Positions 35,145 through 44,538 of a stretch of DNA of 64,000 nt are shown here, piece after piece. Within the stretch, counting starts at the first letter, position 1, and the number at the start of each line of letters is the position of its first letter. A program made the position numbers and the translations under genes. The stretch lies in assembly GCA_001692895.1 (NCBI GenBank), contig KV748250.1, positions 497,475 through 561,474 on the forward strand, in the 5' to 3' direction. This DNA comes from Cenococcum geophilum 1.58. Its lineage: Eukaryota > Ascomycota > Dothideomycetes > Gloniales > Gloniaceae. The notes under the pieces are model-generated. The model was not told where the DNA came from. It searched no databases and was given only the letters and a program-made list of their open reading frames with translations.

Positions 35145-35522
35145 ACCCTAAGACAAATTAATTAGGGAACTAGACGACTATTAAGAGTAATAGGTCGCGT
35201 ATATTTAGCATTAGAAGTAGAGCGAACGTTATAGAATAAACAAATATTCGCTTTAATACACTCTAAGTAAGAGGACAGTTATCGCGAAGATAGGTTCGCC
35301 AACGTAATATAAATTAACCCCTCTTTCGAACAATGAGAATATAGAGATGGTATAATCTTACTAAAAGATAATATTATAGCAACAGTGTAAGTACAACGTT
35401 AGGCGTATAAAGAAGAAATTGCTTTAGGTATAATAAGCAATAATGTTAACTAAATTAATTAGACGGATATTATACCTCTAGTAAACAACTTAAAGATGTT
35501 TTAAATCTTTAAGGACGAAAAT

Positions 35523-35539
35523 AAAGAGGAGGGAGATGG
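35523..35539 (+). promoter_or_regulatory. Gypsy A1 polypurine tract
   Basis: aaagaggagggagatgg, immediately before the 3' LTR. The same tract (reverse complement) abuts the LTR of A2 at 48,060-48,076. Confidence 0.85.
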
Positions 35540-35964
35540 TGTTACGGACGCTTTAAGTATAATATTATAACTACTTAGAGAAGAGACGGAAGAAGCTAGT
35601 TAGTTAATTTAGGCACGGTCTAGGATAAAGCCGGTAGAACTATATAACAAGGAATGGTAACCAAGGTTATATAATGTGCTATATATTAAACAAGAGAAAT
35701 AAAAGGAACTTACGTACCTTATATATAAGACGTATATTATGTATAAAAAGGATTTTATAAAAGTACGGTTGTGTATTTAAGGACCCTTAGTCCCTACCTA
35801 GATAGTTCCTTCCTTATAGTAATTCTTAGAATATAATTGGAGTTAATCTGTTAGGCAACCACTCTACCAGTTATTATTACGTTGTTGACTTTTATATTTG
35901 CATTTCCTACACACCTAGCCTATTAACGAACCCATCGTAGTTCTTACTACAAGGTTCCGTTATA
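35540..35964 (+). repeat. Gypsy A1 3' LTR (425 bp)
   Basis: Identical in length to the 5' LTR. It differs essentially by C-to-T and G-to-A changes and is the more mutated of the two. Confidence 0.93.
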
Positions 35965-36119
35965 AAGGCTAGAGAAAGGAAAGGGGAAGAATAGAAGCGC
36001 CGCTTAAAGTCTTATATAATCCTCTAGTTACGTAACCGTAATCTACTTTTAGTATATTAATATACCAAAATCAGCTATTATATAACCGTAATCTGCGGTT
36101 ATCTACTAGTGCTATAATA
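35965..36119 (-). repeat. Solo gypsy B LTR, right part (minus strand), with A1 duplication
   Basis: It starts with aaggc (35,965-35,969), the second copy of the A1 target duplication. The reverse complement then runs from the gaagaatagaagcgccgctt block to gtgctataata at 36,119, the LTR start. It contains an extra ~50 bp with the 24-bp palindrome at 36,047-36,070 between two accgtaatct direct repeats. Confidence 0.83.
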
Positions 36120-37084
36120 GTAGACGTATTTGCAGAGGCAGCTTATAGACGGTAGGTAACGGTGGTAATAGTTAAATTAATTCGCGGACTGCCTTATAGA
36201 TTACTATATAATCTAATTAATAAACTTAGGAGTAAGTAGGTAGTATTATAGGAGGTATTACTAGTAGTAAGAATGGTAACTAATATAGGGGTATATAATA
36301 TTATAAAAGGTAGTATAATAATTTATATATAGCGTTCTTATTACTTATAATAAAAAGAATAAATAAACACCTATATTAATAGCTAAAATATAGTAAATAA
36401 TACTTATATTTTTTAGATAAATATAACTAGTAGTAGATAGAGTTAGGCTTAGATATACATTTAACAATTAATAAAAATATGCCTAATTAGCGCTGCTGCT
36501 TAGTATAAAAACTTAGCTTAATTATTAGGCCAGTACTAATATCTCTACTAGGCTATACAAGCGTAATATACTTAGCCCTTTAGCTAAGGCTTCCCTAATA
36601 TTTTATTTTATACTTTTAGACTAAAAAGTACATAGTACGGAGTATAAAAGTCCCTTAGTATATGCCTTAGCTCTATTAAGTATATTAGTATAAAGATAGA
36701 GACTAATATACTAAGATACTATCGGCTATAATAAAGCTTAGTCAGTTTATAGTTATATAGTACTTATTATAATAATAATATATTATACTTAAACGCTAAA
36801 TAAATAGGTATTAGATTTAAAGAATTAATAGCTATATATAGCTGTTATAAGGACTTAAAAGGATTGTTAGAGAGCTTAATAGGAATATAGCTGCGGCTAA
36901 TTCTATATAGGGACATTAGGGTAGATAAACTATCTACTAAATAATACTAAGTAAAGAAAGGAATCCTATAATATTAACTATATATATAGTATAGCGTATA
37001 TAAGAGTAGTCCTATTATAGTACTACAAAATTATACTTTTAAACTTTTGGTTATAAATAGAAATTTTTATAGTTTTAATATATT
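36120..37084. other. Unassigned AT-rich DNA
   Basis: About 960 bp with very high A+T and no frame that I can follow. Its left edge, gtagacgtatttg, weakly resembles the left flank of the solo LTR (gtagacaaatttt). Confidence 0.4.
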
Positions 37085-37270
37085 TAGCTATTTCTTTTAA
37101 TATATTAATATACTAAAATTAAGTTCTTTTAGTATCCTAATATATAATAATTAACTTCTTTTAGTATCTTAATATAGTAAAATTAACTTCTTTTAGCATC
37201 CTAGTATGCCGAAATTAGCTTCTTTTAGTATATTAATATAGTAAAATTAACTTCCCCTAGTATATTAATA
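37085..37270. repeat. Array of six palindromic 32-bp repeats
   Basis: Direct repeats with a period of 32-33 bp: the ttc of each unit falls at 37,092, 37,125, 37,157, 37,189, 37,221 and 37,253. Every unit carries an imperfect palindrome, ttttagtat(c/t)(c/t)taatata(g/c)taaaatt. The copy at 37,195-37,216 keeps g/c pairs (agcatcctagtatgccg), suggesting a GC-richer ancestor eroded by RIP. Confidence 0.8.
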
Positions 37271-37447
37271 CAATAATACTAGGGCACGTTACTTACTATA
37301 TTCTAGCTGTTACGGACCTTATATTAGAAGTGTTATAAATACTTATTAGGAAGATAGATAAGCCGTAGAAAATAGCATAAGCTATAATAGAAATAGTTGC
37401 AACGGTCTTATACCTAGGGGCAGCTACTTATACCTAGGGGCAACTGT
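37271..37447. other. Linker between palindromic array and D2, with CTAGGGG repeats
   Basis: It starts with aatactagggcacg and a tgttacggacc resembling the gypsy-A LTR start. From 37,407 it holds two or three cctaggggcagct units, matching the minisatellite in front of D1. Confidence 0.55.
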
Positions 37448-38195
37448 CTTACACCTAGGGGTAAGTGAGTCGCACTAGTAGCCTCGCTAAAAGTAGCACT
37501 AACTTAAGAAGTCTAAGTAACCTCCCTACTATACCTCCTATTTAATAAATAAAACCTTTTACTTTCTACTTTATAACTAACTTATCTATAATTACTAAAG
37601 CTAGATATTATTAATATAAAGTGCCGTAACTAATCCTCCCTTAATATAATGGAAAAGAAATAGCGGCTCTAAGGCCCTATATCGAAAGCTTCTTATCTAA
37701 AGGAGATAGATTTAATATATAACTAGGCTAGGCTATATTAGCTAGTAATAGTAAAGTTCCTAATTAATTCTCTTACGCTAGTATAGACCGTTAGTATAAA
37801 CCGGCCTATTAATAATGCGTATAAGCAAAGGCTTTATAAAATATTTAAGGAATAGGGTGTCCTTTAAAAAGACTTAGGGTATTAATTGCAAGTAGCCTAT
37901 ACTAAAGCCTAAGTGTAGAAGATACTAGACTATATTAACGGCGGACGGGTATATAATACTAACGCTAATGCGCTAGGAGATAAATTAGAATATCTATTAT
38001 TTAAAGGCTGGGATATAGTAATTAGAGAGAAGGCGGAGCTTATAGCGGGTAATTATAGAGTAGAGGCATTAAAAGAATATTTATAGTGTCTAAAATCCCT
38101 AGAGAATAAGCAATAGTAGATTTATAATACATATAATAAAGGTATTACGTCCCTAGACCTAGCTAACCGAAATTAGCTAACACTAATATAGATAC
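37448..38195 (+). pseudogene. Unidentified coding relic D2
   Basis: Homolog of D1 (26.90-27.54 kb) over about 700 bp, including the leading cacctaggggtaagt(g/a)agtcgc block. Visible segments are DLGY.LQVAYTKA, DYINGGRVYNTNANALGDKLEYLLFKG and EALKEYL. The 13 codons VQKTLDYINGGRV lie in a stretch absent from D1. Stops are TAA/TAG. It diverges from D1 near 38,190, where element E sequence begins or where the protein family varies. Function not recognised. Confidence 0.55.
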
Positions 38196-39910
38196 GTTAC
38201 CACCCTATCTATATATTAAGCTCTGCGCTAATTAAGAAGATTTAGTTCTACCTAATAACTATAGCCAGATATAGGTAGAGCTAGCTACTTTATTATCTAT
38301 AGATAGTACTCTTTTCTAAGGATTAAATATAGTAGTAAAATGGCAAATACTAGATCTCCTAGGACTTAGCAGTCGGATTAAATTCCTAGTTAGATGGCTA
38401 GGTACTCTTTAGAGAAATAAAAATTAGAGGCTAATAATTATAAAATAGTGTAAGTTCTTAGTAGGCTAAGTAATATTTAATATTTTAATATTTAAATAGA
38501 TGGCTAGCTATAGGATTAATAACGTAAGTAAATAATAGAGCTCCCTAGAAAAATACTAACGATATTTATAGTTCTAGTTTAATACTTTTAACTAAGTAAT
38601 TAATTTAGTATCTTAAATCCGTGGTTAAGTTAAGATAGACGTTTAATTAAATAACTAGATTAAGTTGGCGAGCCTTCCATATAACCGTACGCCTAAAGAT
38701 ATTTAAAAGTTATTTTACCCTAAGTCTAAGGATAATAGAGCTAATCTGCTAGAGCTTTACCGGCAAGATCTCTTTCTAGCGGTAGATAATAAATTATATA
38801 ATAACCTATATAAATTTATACTTTTAAAACTAGAGCTAAGCTTTGCCGATATTTACTCCCTTCTTAAGATTATAAAATAGGAAGGAAAGGTAATAAGCAC
38901 GGTAATATCTTATGTTAGGTAGTGGCTAAACCGTAACCCTATAAAGGTTACTAAGTATAATAGTAATAAACCTCCGCTATAAAACGATTTTCTACTAGCT
39001 TTATAGGAGAAGTATAGTAAAGAAGCGGATAAGTAGTTATTGGAACTTTAAAACCGGGTCCTAGAATACGTTAGGGATAATATTAGTAAGTTTACCTACC
39101 TAGTAATAGAGTATTACCTATAAGAATACCTATATAGTAACGGTATAGCTTATACTAAACGATTCGAGTATAAGAGCTAGAAAGGTATATTAATTATTAT
39201 TCTTAATATTACTAGTCTATATCTCTAGTATAACGTACTACTATAATATAATACTAAGGACCTAAGAGAGATATACTCTAAACCGGTATCTATAATTGCT
39301 TAAGCGGTATATAAAATTATTAGCCGTATACCGGAAGTACTATAAAATCATACCCTTAATAAAAATAACGCTATAGACGACCTACGCGAAATAATTAAAC
39401 TATTAATTATAAGATGGGTAGTAAGGCGATGCGCTAAAGCGTTAGAGAGCCCTGCTAAATATTAGCAGCTATTAGTAATTAAGATAATAGAGGTATAGCA
39501 CGTAAAATATATAGCACTAGGGGAAGAAGACGTGCCTCCGCTAGCCCTAAACCCGCTAGAATATAATCCGCTAATATCTAATAAGGAAGTATGGGGAGGT
39601 AGTATATATAGTACCGGATCTAGTAGGTATAAGTTAAAAGTAGAGCAGCCTAATATAAAAGGGCTTAAGGACGGGCCCATAGCTGGCTATATTAGTGCAC
39701 TAGCTTCTATATATTGCTAATAGGTAGAAGATCTATTATAGCTAACGCTAAAGGGCTTATAAGAACTTTAAAGCTTATACCGTAATCGGACGCGGTTAGA
39801 ACTGTAGAATAATAGGCTAAAGACTTAAAGAGTAGGTAGGAAAGAAGGGAGCGGAAGTAGTAATATATTAGACGGTATTTAGCTAATATAACTATAATTA
39901 TTAACTATAG
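38196..39910 (+). pseudogene. Element E, first unidentified protein relic (E1)
   Basis: From about 38.49 kb a plus-strand frame can be followed for roughly 470 codons. Only Gln/Trp/Arg-type positions are stops, and long open runs remain (39,532-39,720 fully open). Segments: SLEKYQRYLQFQFNTFN, AFADIYSLLKII-like region, ALESPAKY, GEEDVPPLALNPLEYNP and EVWGGSIYSTGSSRYKLKVE. The tail turns Ser/Gly/Lys-rich before 39.9 kb, as a C-terminus would. I do not recognise the family. The minus-strand frame 39,462-39,680 is a shadow. Confidence 0.5.
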
Positions 39911-40269
39911 CTAAGGGTTCTTAGGCTTAGAGGAAACGTATAATATAAAGTTTAAATATATAATCATTAGATTTGCGTATTTAAATTTAGCTTTACTATA
40001 AATAATACTAAATACTAGAATGGTATTAATTGGCACGCTAAAATAATATACTTTCCCCCTAATATTTAGTGGTACCTTACCCCTAGGGGATCCCCCTTTT
40101 ATTAGGTAGTAGATACCTAAAAGTCTAGCAGATACTAATAAATTTATTTTATCTATCTTAAATATAACTACTAAATTCTTTAACAAAGTATATCGCTTAC
40201 CTAGTAGTAAGTTATAGCCCTTATATACTAAGTTTTTATAGATACTAATATAGTATAGAAATTAACGAT
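39911..40269. other. E1-E2 spacer with an open minus-strand frame
   Basis: 359 bp with no followable plus-strand frame. The minus strand has 91 codons open from ATG at 40,186 to 39,911, and the frame extends further upstream without a stop. In RIP-degraded DNA that length is unusual. Segments: IKGGSPRGKVPLNIRGKVYYF. No family recognised. Confidence 0.35.
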
Positions 40270-43220
40270 ATGGAGTTAAGTGTTAGCGAGGTAGATAATA
40301 GCGAGGTTAATAATAGTAAGGCCGATAATAGTAAGGTTAATAATAGCGACTTTAATAGGGACTTAGATAATAATAACGGCCTATATTATAGAGAAATATC
40401 TATATACTATAAACGGGACCTTAAAAATAGAAGCTTTAGGGATAAGGAGTAGGTAGATATAGTATCTAATTTATATTCCTAGAAAATTAATTACTTAAAG
40501 GGCGAGTATAAGCTTAAAGGTATAGACCTTTTTAATATATAAGGATAGAGAGCTAAAGGATTATAGTATAGGATCTAATTAAGAAGACGGACTCTCCCTA
40601 TTTTAACAGATATTAAGTAATTAAGATACTATAGTAGCTCTATATAATCGACTATAGAAGTAGAAAAGTAGGGTTAAAGGCGGTAGTAGTAGACGATAAG
40701 TACTACCGTGCCTTTTTCCTTAACCTATTAATTATTATTAGCTAATTACTTAGGCCAATCACGCAGTCAAACGGCCGGTTTTTTAATAATATTACTATAA
40801 GTTTTAAGAACTGGTAGGCCTTATATAGCAGTAAGTATATATATAGTCTACTATTTAACCTAGAGTACCGTACCTTTTAGCTAGCTATAGTAGTAATAAG
40901 GGAGGTATAGTATATTGTAATATATCAAATTGGGCCTATAATAACTAATTTACCTTTATTAAGGCTGGAGCGTTAGAAGCGCCTTAATAAGTTATCTTAG
41001 TCTAGTGCATTATAGCTTTACTATATATATTTTCTTATAGAATATATTAAGCAAGTCTTCCTTATTAACGACCTTCTTAAAAAGGGTATTAAGCCTTTAT
41101 AGACACTTAATGGCCTATACTTATAGAAGATTATATTTAATAAGTGGACTATTTTCTAAAATAGATTTATAGAGGAATAGGAGAGTTACATATAAGAATA
41201 CTCGTGCGATAATTTTTGGATGGAAAACCAGCCGGTATTTTACGCTTATAACTATAGCGCGAATATAGAGATTAAAGTTAATAAGTAGCTCTAAACCCTA
41301 CCTAAAGAAACCTATCTTTACTAAAATAATAAAGAGTCTAAGTTTAAGTTAGAGGATAGTATAGAGGTGTCTAGCTAGAGTAATATAGGAGAAGTGTTAG
41401 AAGCCCCTAAAGAGGTTAAATACTAAAGGCTATATACTAAGGGCCTTTATTAGCTTTAAACTAAATTAGAATAGAAGTATATACTTAATAATATCGGTAG
41501 TATATTATATACTTTAGCGGTTAACACTTACTACCTAAATATAAAGTCTCCTAACCTAAGTAATAAGCTTATATATTATTTCTTGACTAACTAGAATAAA
41601 GTCTTAAGAGAGTTTCGCGGCCCTTGGGACTTTATATTTCATCCGCTAGCCTTCTACCTAGTATATAGTAACTTCTTATTATTTTAGCCACCTTCGTTCC
41701 TTATAGATAACCTTTTTATAGTTATAAGAGATAATATAAGCTACTAAAACAATAGCGCTAATATGCTTAGCTATAGGTATTTTTAGGCATACTCTAATAT
41801 TAAGCGTAGTATCCATTATAGACTAGATAAGCTTCTCGCTACTAAGGGTATTATAATAGTAGCGCTTACTCTTCCTAAAACTAAGGCTAATATATCCTCT
41901 ATATATATAAGGGAAAAATATTAACGGCTCTTACGGATACTGTAAGGCCCTAATTCGTCTAAGCCGTTTATACGCAAGCGGTAGTATATTAAAGCGGCAA
42001 TTATAGAAGAAGAATTTTCGTTTTAAATAGAGTAGGCACTAACTATCTAAGTATCTAGGCTAGTAGATAGTCGGCGAAGTTTTTTAATAGTGCTTAATCT
42101 AATCTTTTAGCTAATGCGTTTCTATATTAAGGAGTCTTATCGCTATATATAGCTACTCTAGTCCTTCTAACTATTGGTCTTCCCTAGTATACTTAGCTCT
42201 TTTACTAGAATATTTAGGCTTACAATTAATAAAGTATATAGTAGGTTTAAGGCTAGGGGTTTAAAAGGGCTAGGTATTGCTTTAGTGGAAGGCGTATTAG
42301 TACTTAACTACTTAGGGAGTTACTACTTTATAGGGTTCCCTAAATCCCTTATAGGTTTAGTCCTTAGACCCTTAGGAATAATAGATAGTATATAGTAAGG
42401 AGCGTAGCTATATATTAACCCTTAAATATTAGACCTCTAAGATAGCGGAGGCAGCCTTTACCTTAGTTAGTAGCCGTAAGGTAAAAATAAGCGACTATTG
42501 CTTATGCACGTAGCTTTAATCGGCTTTTACTATAGTCCTAAGGTTATAGTAAGTTGTTATAGTAACGTCTAGTTTAAAGAGCTCGGCGGTATATTAATTA
42601 GAGGACTAAGCGGAGCAGCTAAATTTTTAGAAGAGTTGTTCTATAATTTATAGATACCGTAAATAGTCGCGTTTATCAATTACTAGTTTAATTATATACT
42701 TAGGTAGGGTAGTTAGGGTGCGGATAGGATAAAAGAGGGGGTATAGCTACTAGAGGATTAACAGGTATTAATACGGTAATAGTAGATTAGTATATTATTA
42801 GTTGCAATACTTTTAAACTAGATTAAATGCATTCCTAGGATATATTAATCTAAGCTTAGCTATTAGAGGGTTATTAAGCTAGTTAGCTATATACTACTAG
42901 CGCTAGGGCTTATAGCAAGACCTAGTAGCGTAAAACTAGTAGCTACTAAGGCTAAAGATAGAATAAAGCGGGCGGTAAAGAAGAGGAGGATTAACTTTAA
43001 CTACGCTATTCCGTTTACTAAGATTCCTAAGTTAGTTAAGGATAGTTTTAAATAGTAAGAAAAGAATTTTTAGGGGAAAGATAAAAAAAATACTAGAGCA
43101 CTATTAAGCTACTTAGGTCTACCTAGTAGGATATTTAGGTAACCTAGTTTACAATATAATACTAATAATAGTTTTAACATTTGCGTTATTATCTATAACA
43201 CTAATGGTAGCACTAAAGAC
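40270..43220 (+). pseudogene. Element E, second unidentified protein relic (E2)
   Basis: An ATG at 40,270 opens 60 codons with acidic repeats (SEVDNSEVNNSKADNS). The frame can be followed, with one or two shifts, for close to 950 codons. Segments: DNFWMENQPVFYAYNY near 41.2 kb, FRGPWDFIFHPLAFYLVYSN near 41.62 kb, LLATKGIIIVALTLPKTKA near 41.85 kb. The open stretch 42,174-42,395 includes RGLKGLGIALVEGVLVLNYL. Stops are TAG/TAA with rare exceptions. It follows E1 on the same strand, so the two probably belong to one mobile unit. Family unknown. Confidence 0.5.
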
Positions 43221-43737
43221 ACAGTATTTTAGTAAAGGGGCTAAAAAAGACTAGGGATTATTCGCAGCAAATTTAGTAATAAGAATGCTATAGTTTCTTC
43301 GGCCTAAAGCATTTCTATAGAAAATAGATACTAGGATAGTGCTTTAAATTCCAGAGATAATAAAGAAGTTAGGTAAGTTATTAAGTTAATATATAAATAG
43401 AAGAGGCTAATAAATATATAGAGTATAAAGGAGTAAATAATTAGATACTATAAGAAATAGAATAGGTTAAAGTAGTAAATAGTAACCGGGATAGTCCTTA
43501 AAATAGTAATATAGCTCTTTATAGTATTAATAAGTTACTATAAACTTAAAAAGAGCTTCTCTCTCTATAAAAAGATATAGATGGATTTATTATGAGAGTA
43601 TTTTATAGTAATAATAGTATTTAGGTGGATTAATATTTATAAATTATTATAGAAAAAATATAAAGCTAGATATATTTAATTTGGATAGAAATTTAATTTA
43701 GCTTAGTATAGTCTGCTCGTTAATAACTAGCAACTTA
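43221..43737. other. Unassigned AT-rich DNA after E2
   Basis: Purine-rich plus strand (many aagtag and agaata words). It is possibly the decayed C-terminus or 3' flank of E. No homolog in the window. Confidence 0.4.
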
Positions 43738-43763
43738 GTTTTAGCATATTAATATACTAAACC
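43738..43763. repeat. Single copy of the dispersed palindrome
   Basis: gttttagcatattaatatac and following bases, one mismatch from the perfect palindrome at 18,710. It lies on the right side of element E, as the array at 37,085 lies on the left. Confidence 0.6.
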
Positions 43764-43882
43764 TTTTTTCTATTAATAGCATATTATAAGATATTTAATT
43801 ACGCTATTACGGCTCCTATTAGGGTCTATATAGTAGGTCTATAGAGGTATATATATAAAAGGGAAACTGTATAGCTATAGGC

Positions 43883-44115
43883 TATTATAGCGCTAGTAGA
43901 ATATAGTAGAAAGCGGGTAGAATACAGTAGATGGCCATAACTTACCGTTAAGTTACTATTATATAACTAGATAATTATATATAACCTTAAGCGGTACTTC
44001 TATTCTTCCCCTTTCCTTTCTTTAGCTTTAGATTCTTATTTATAAACAATCTAATTATATAGGCTTGCGCGTCCCTCTTACTATACTTATACCTTAATTA
44101 GCTAGGTCGCTAATA
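43883..44115 (+). repeat. Solo gypsy B LTR (233 bp)
   Basis: It starts tattatagcgctag and ends cgctaata, collinear with the 3' LTR at 16,598-16,818. No internal gypsy sequence is attached on either side, so it is a product of LTR-LTR recombination. The 5-bp flanks (taggc / agtta) do not match. Confidence 0.88.
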
Positions 44116-44137
44116 AGTTAGTAGTACATATTAAGGT

Positions 44138-44345
44138 AGGTATTAAGATAAGTATTAAGATAAGTGTCGAAATAAGTATTAAGATAAGTATTAAGGTAAG
44201 TATTAAAATAAGTATTAAGATAAAGATTAAGGTAAGTATTAAGATAAGTATTAAAATAAGTATTAAGGTAAGTGTTAAAATAGTTATTAAAGTAAGTATT
44301 AAGATAAATATTAGGTATTAAAGTAGGTGTTAGTATAGTAATTAT
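44138..44345. repeat. 12-bp minisatellite (aagataagtatt)
   Basis: About 16 tandem copies of aagataagtatt with a/g variation (aaggtaagtatt, aaaataagtatt, aagataagtgtc). Confidence 0.88.
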
Positions 44346-44390
44346 ATAGGTATTAATAATATAAGGGTAATTAAAAGTATATATATATAT

Positions 44391-44486
44391 AACTTATTCC
44401 TATAATCTATTCCTATAATCTATTCCTATAACCTATTCCTATAACCTATTCCTATAACCTATTTCTATAACCTATTTCTATAACTA
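44391..44486. repeat. 13-bp minisatellite (cctattcctataa)
   Basis: About seven tandem copies of cctattcctataa, early units with ct to tt changes. It is separated by about 45 bp from the 12-bp array and sits just before C2. Confidence 0.88.
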
Positions 44487-44524
44487 TAATAGGCTTATAT
44501 AAATACCTCTAAACTAAAGCTTAT

Positions 44525-44538
44525 AGGTTACTACTATA
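44525..44538. repeat. Left target-site duplication of C2
   Basis: aggttactactata, identical to 46,093-46,106. Confidence 0.85.

Larger units (their letters stand above)
34851..35593 (+). pseudogene. Gypsy A1 post-pol sense frame reading into the 3' LTR
   Basis: Downstream of the chromodomain the pol frame continues in register. It passes EEQLPNYLDLFPS and TLRQIN and ends with KEEGDGVTDALSIIL about 50 bp inside the LTR. The KEEGD codons are the polypurine tract. A2 has the same frame (EERLPNYLELFPS ... KEEGDSVTDALSIML), of which 48,029-48,247 is still open. Whether this is a pol tail or a separate third ORF cannot be told. Confidence 0.55.
28014..35964 (+). mobile_element. Gypsy A1: complete chromovirus-like retrotransposon nested in a B LTR
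   Basis: Two LTRs of exactly 425 bp flank gag, an extra domain, protease, RT, RNase H, integrase, chromodomain and a post-pol region. A polypurine tract precedes the 3' LTR. A 5-bp duplication (aaggc) brackets it inside the gypsy-B LTR, giving the relative age. One unresolved base (N) is at 34,481. Confidence 0.95.

Noticed and set aside
37085-37270. Palindromic 32-bp array as a CRISPR
   Set aside because: No distinct spacers (units are contiguous), no cas genes, and the genome is eukaryotic.
39462-39680. 72-codon minus-strand frame
   Set aside because: Shadow of the well-conserved E1 plus-strand frame.
37448-43220. D/E relics as a Starship captain (DUF3435 tyrosine recombinase)
   Set aside because: I could not identify the R-H-R-Y catalytic set or typical flanking sequences; left as unidentified.
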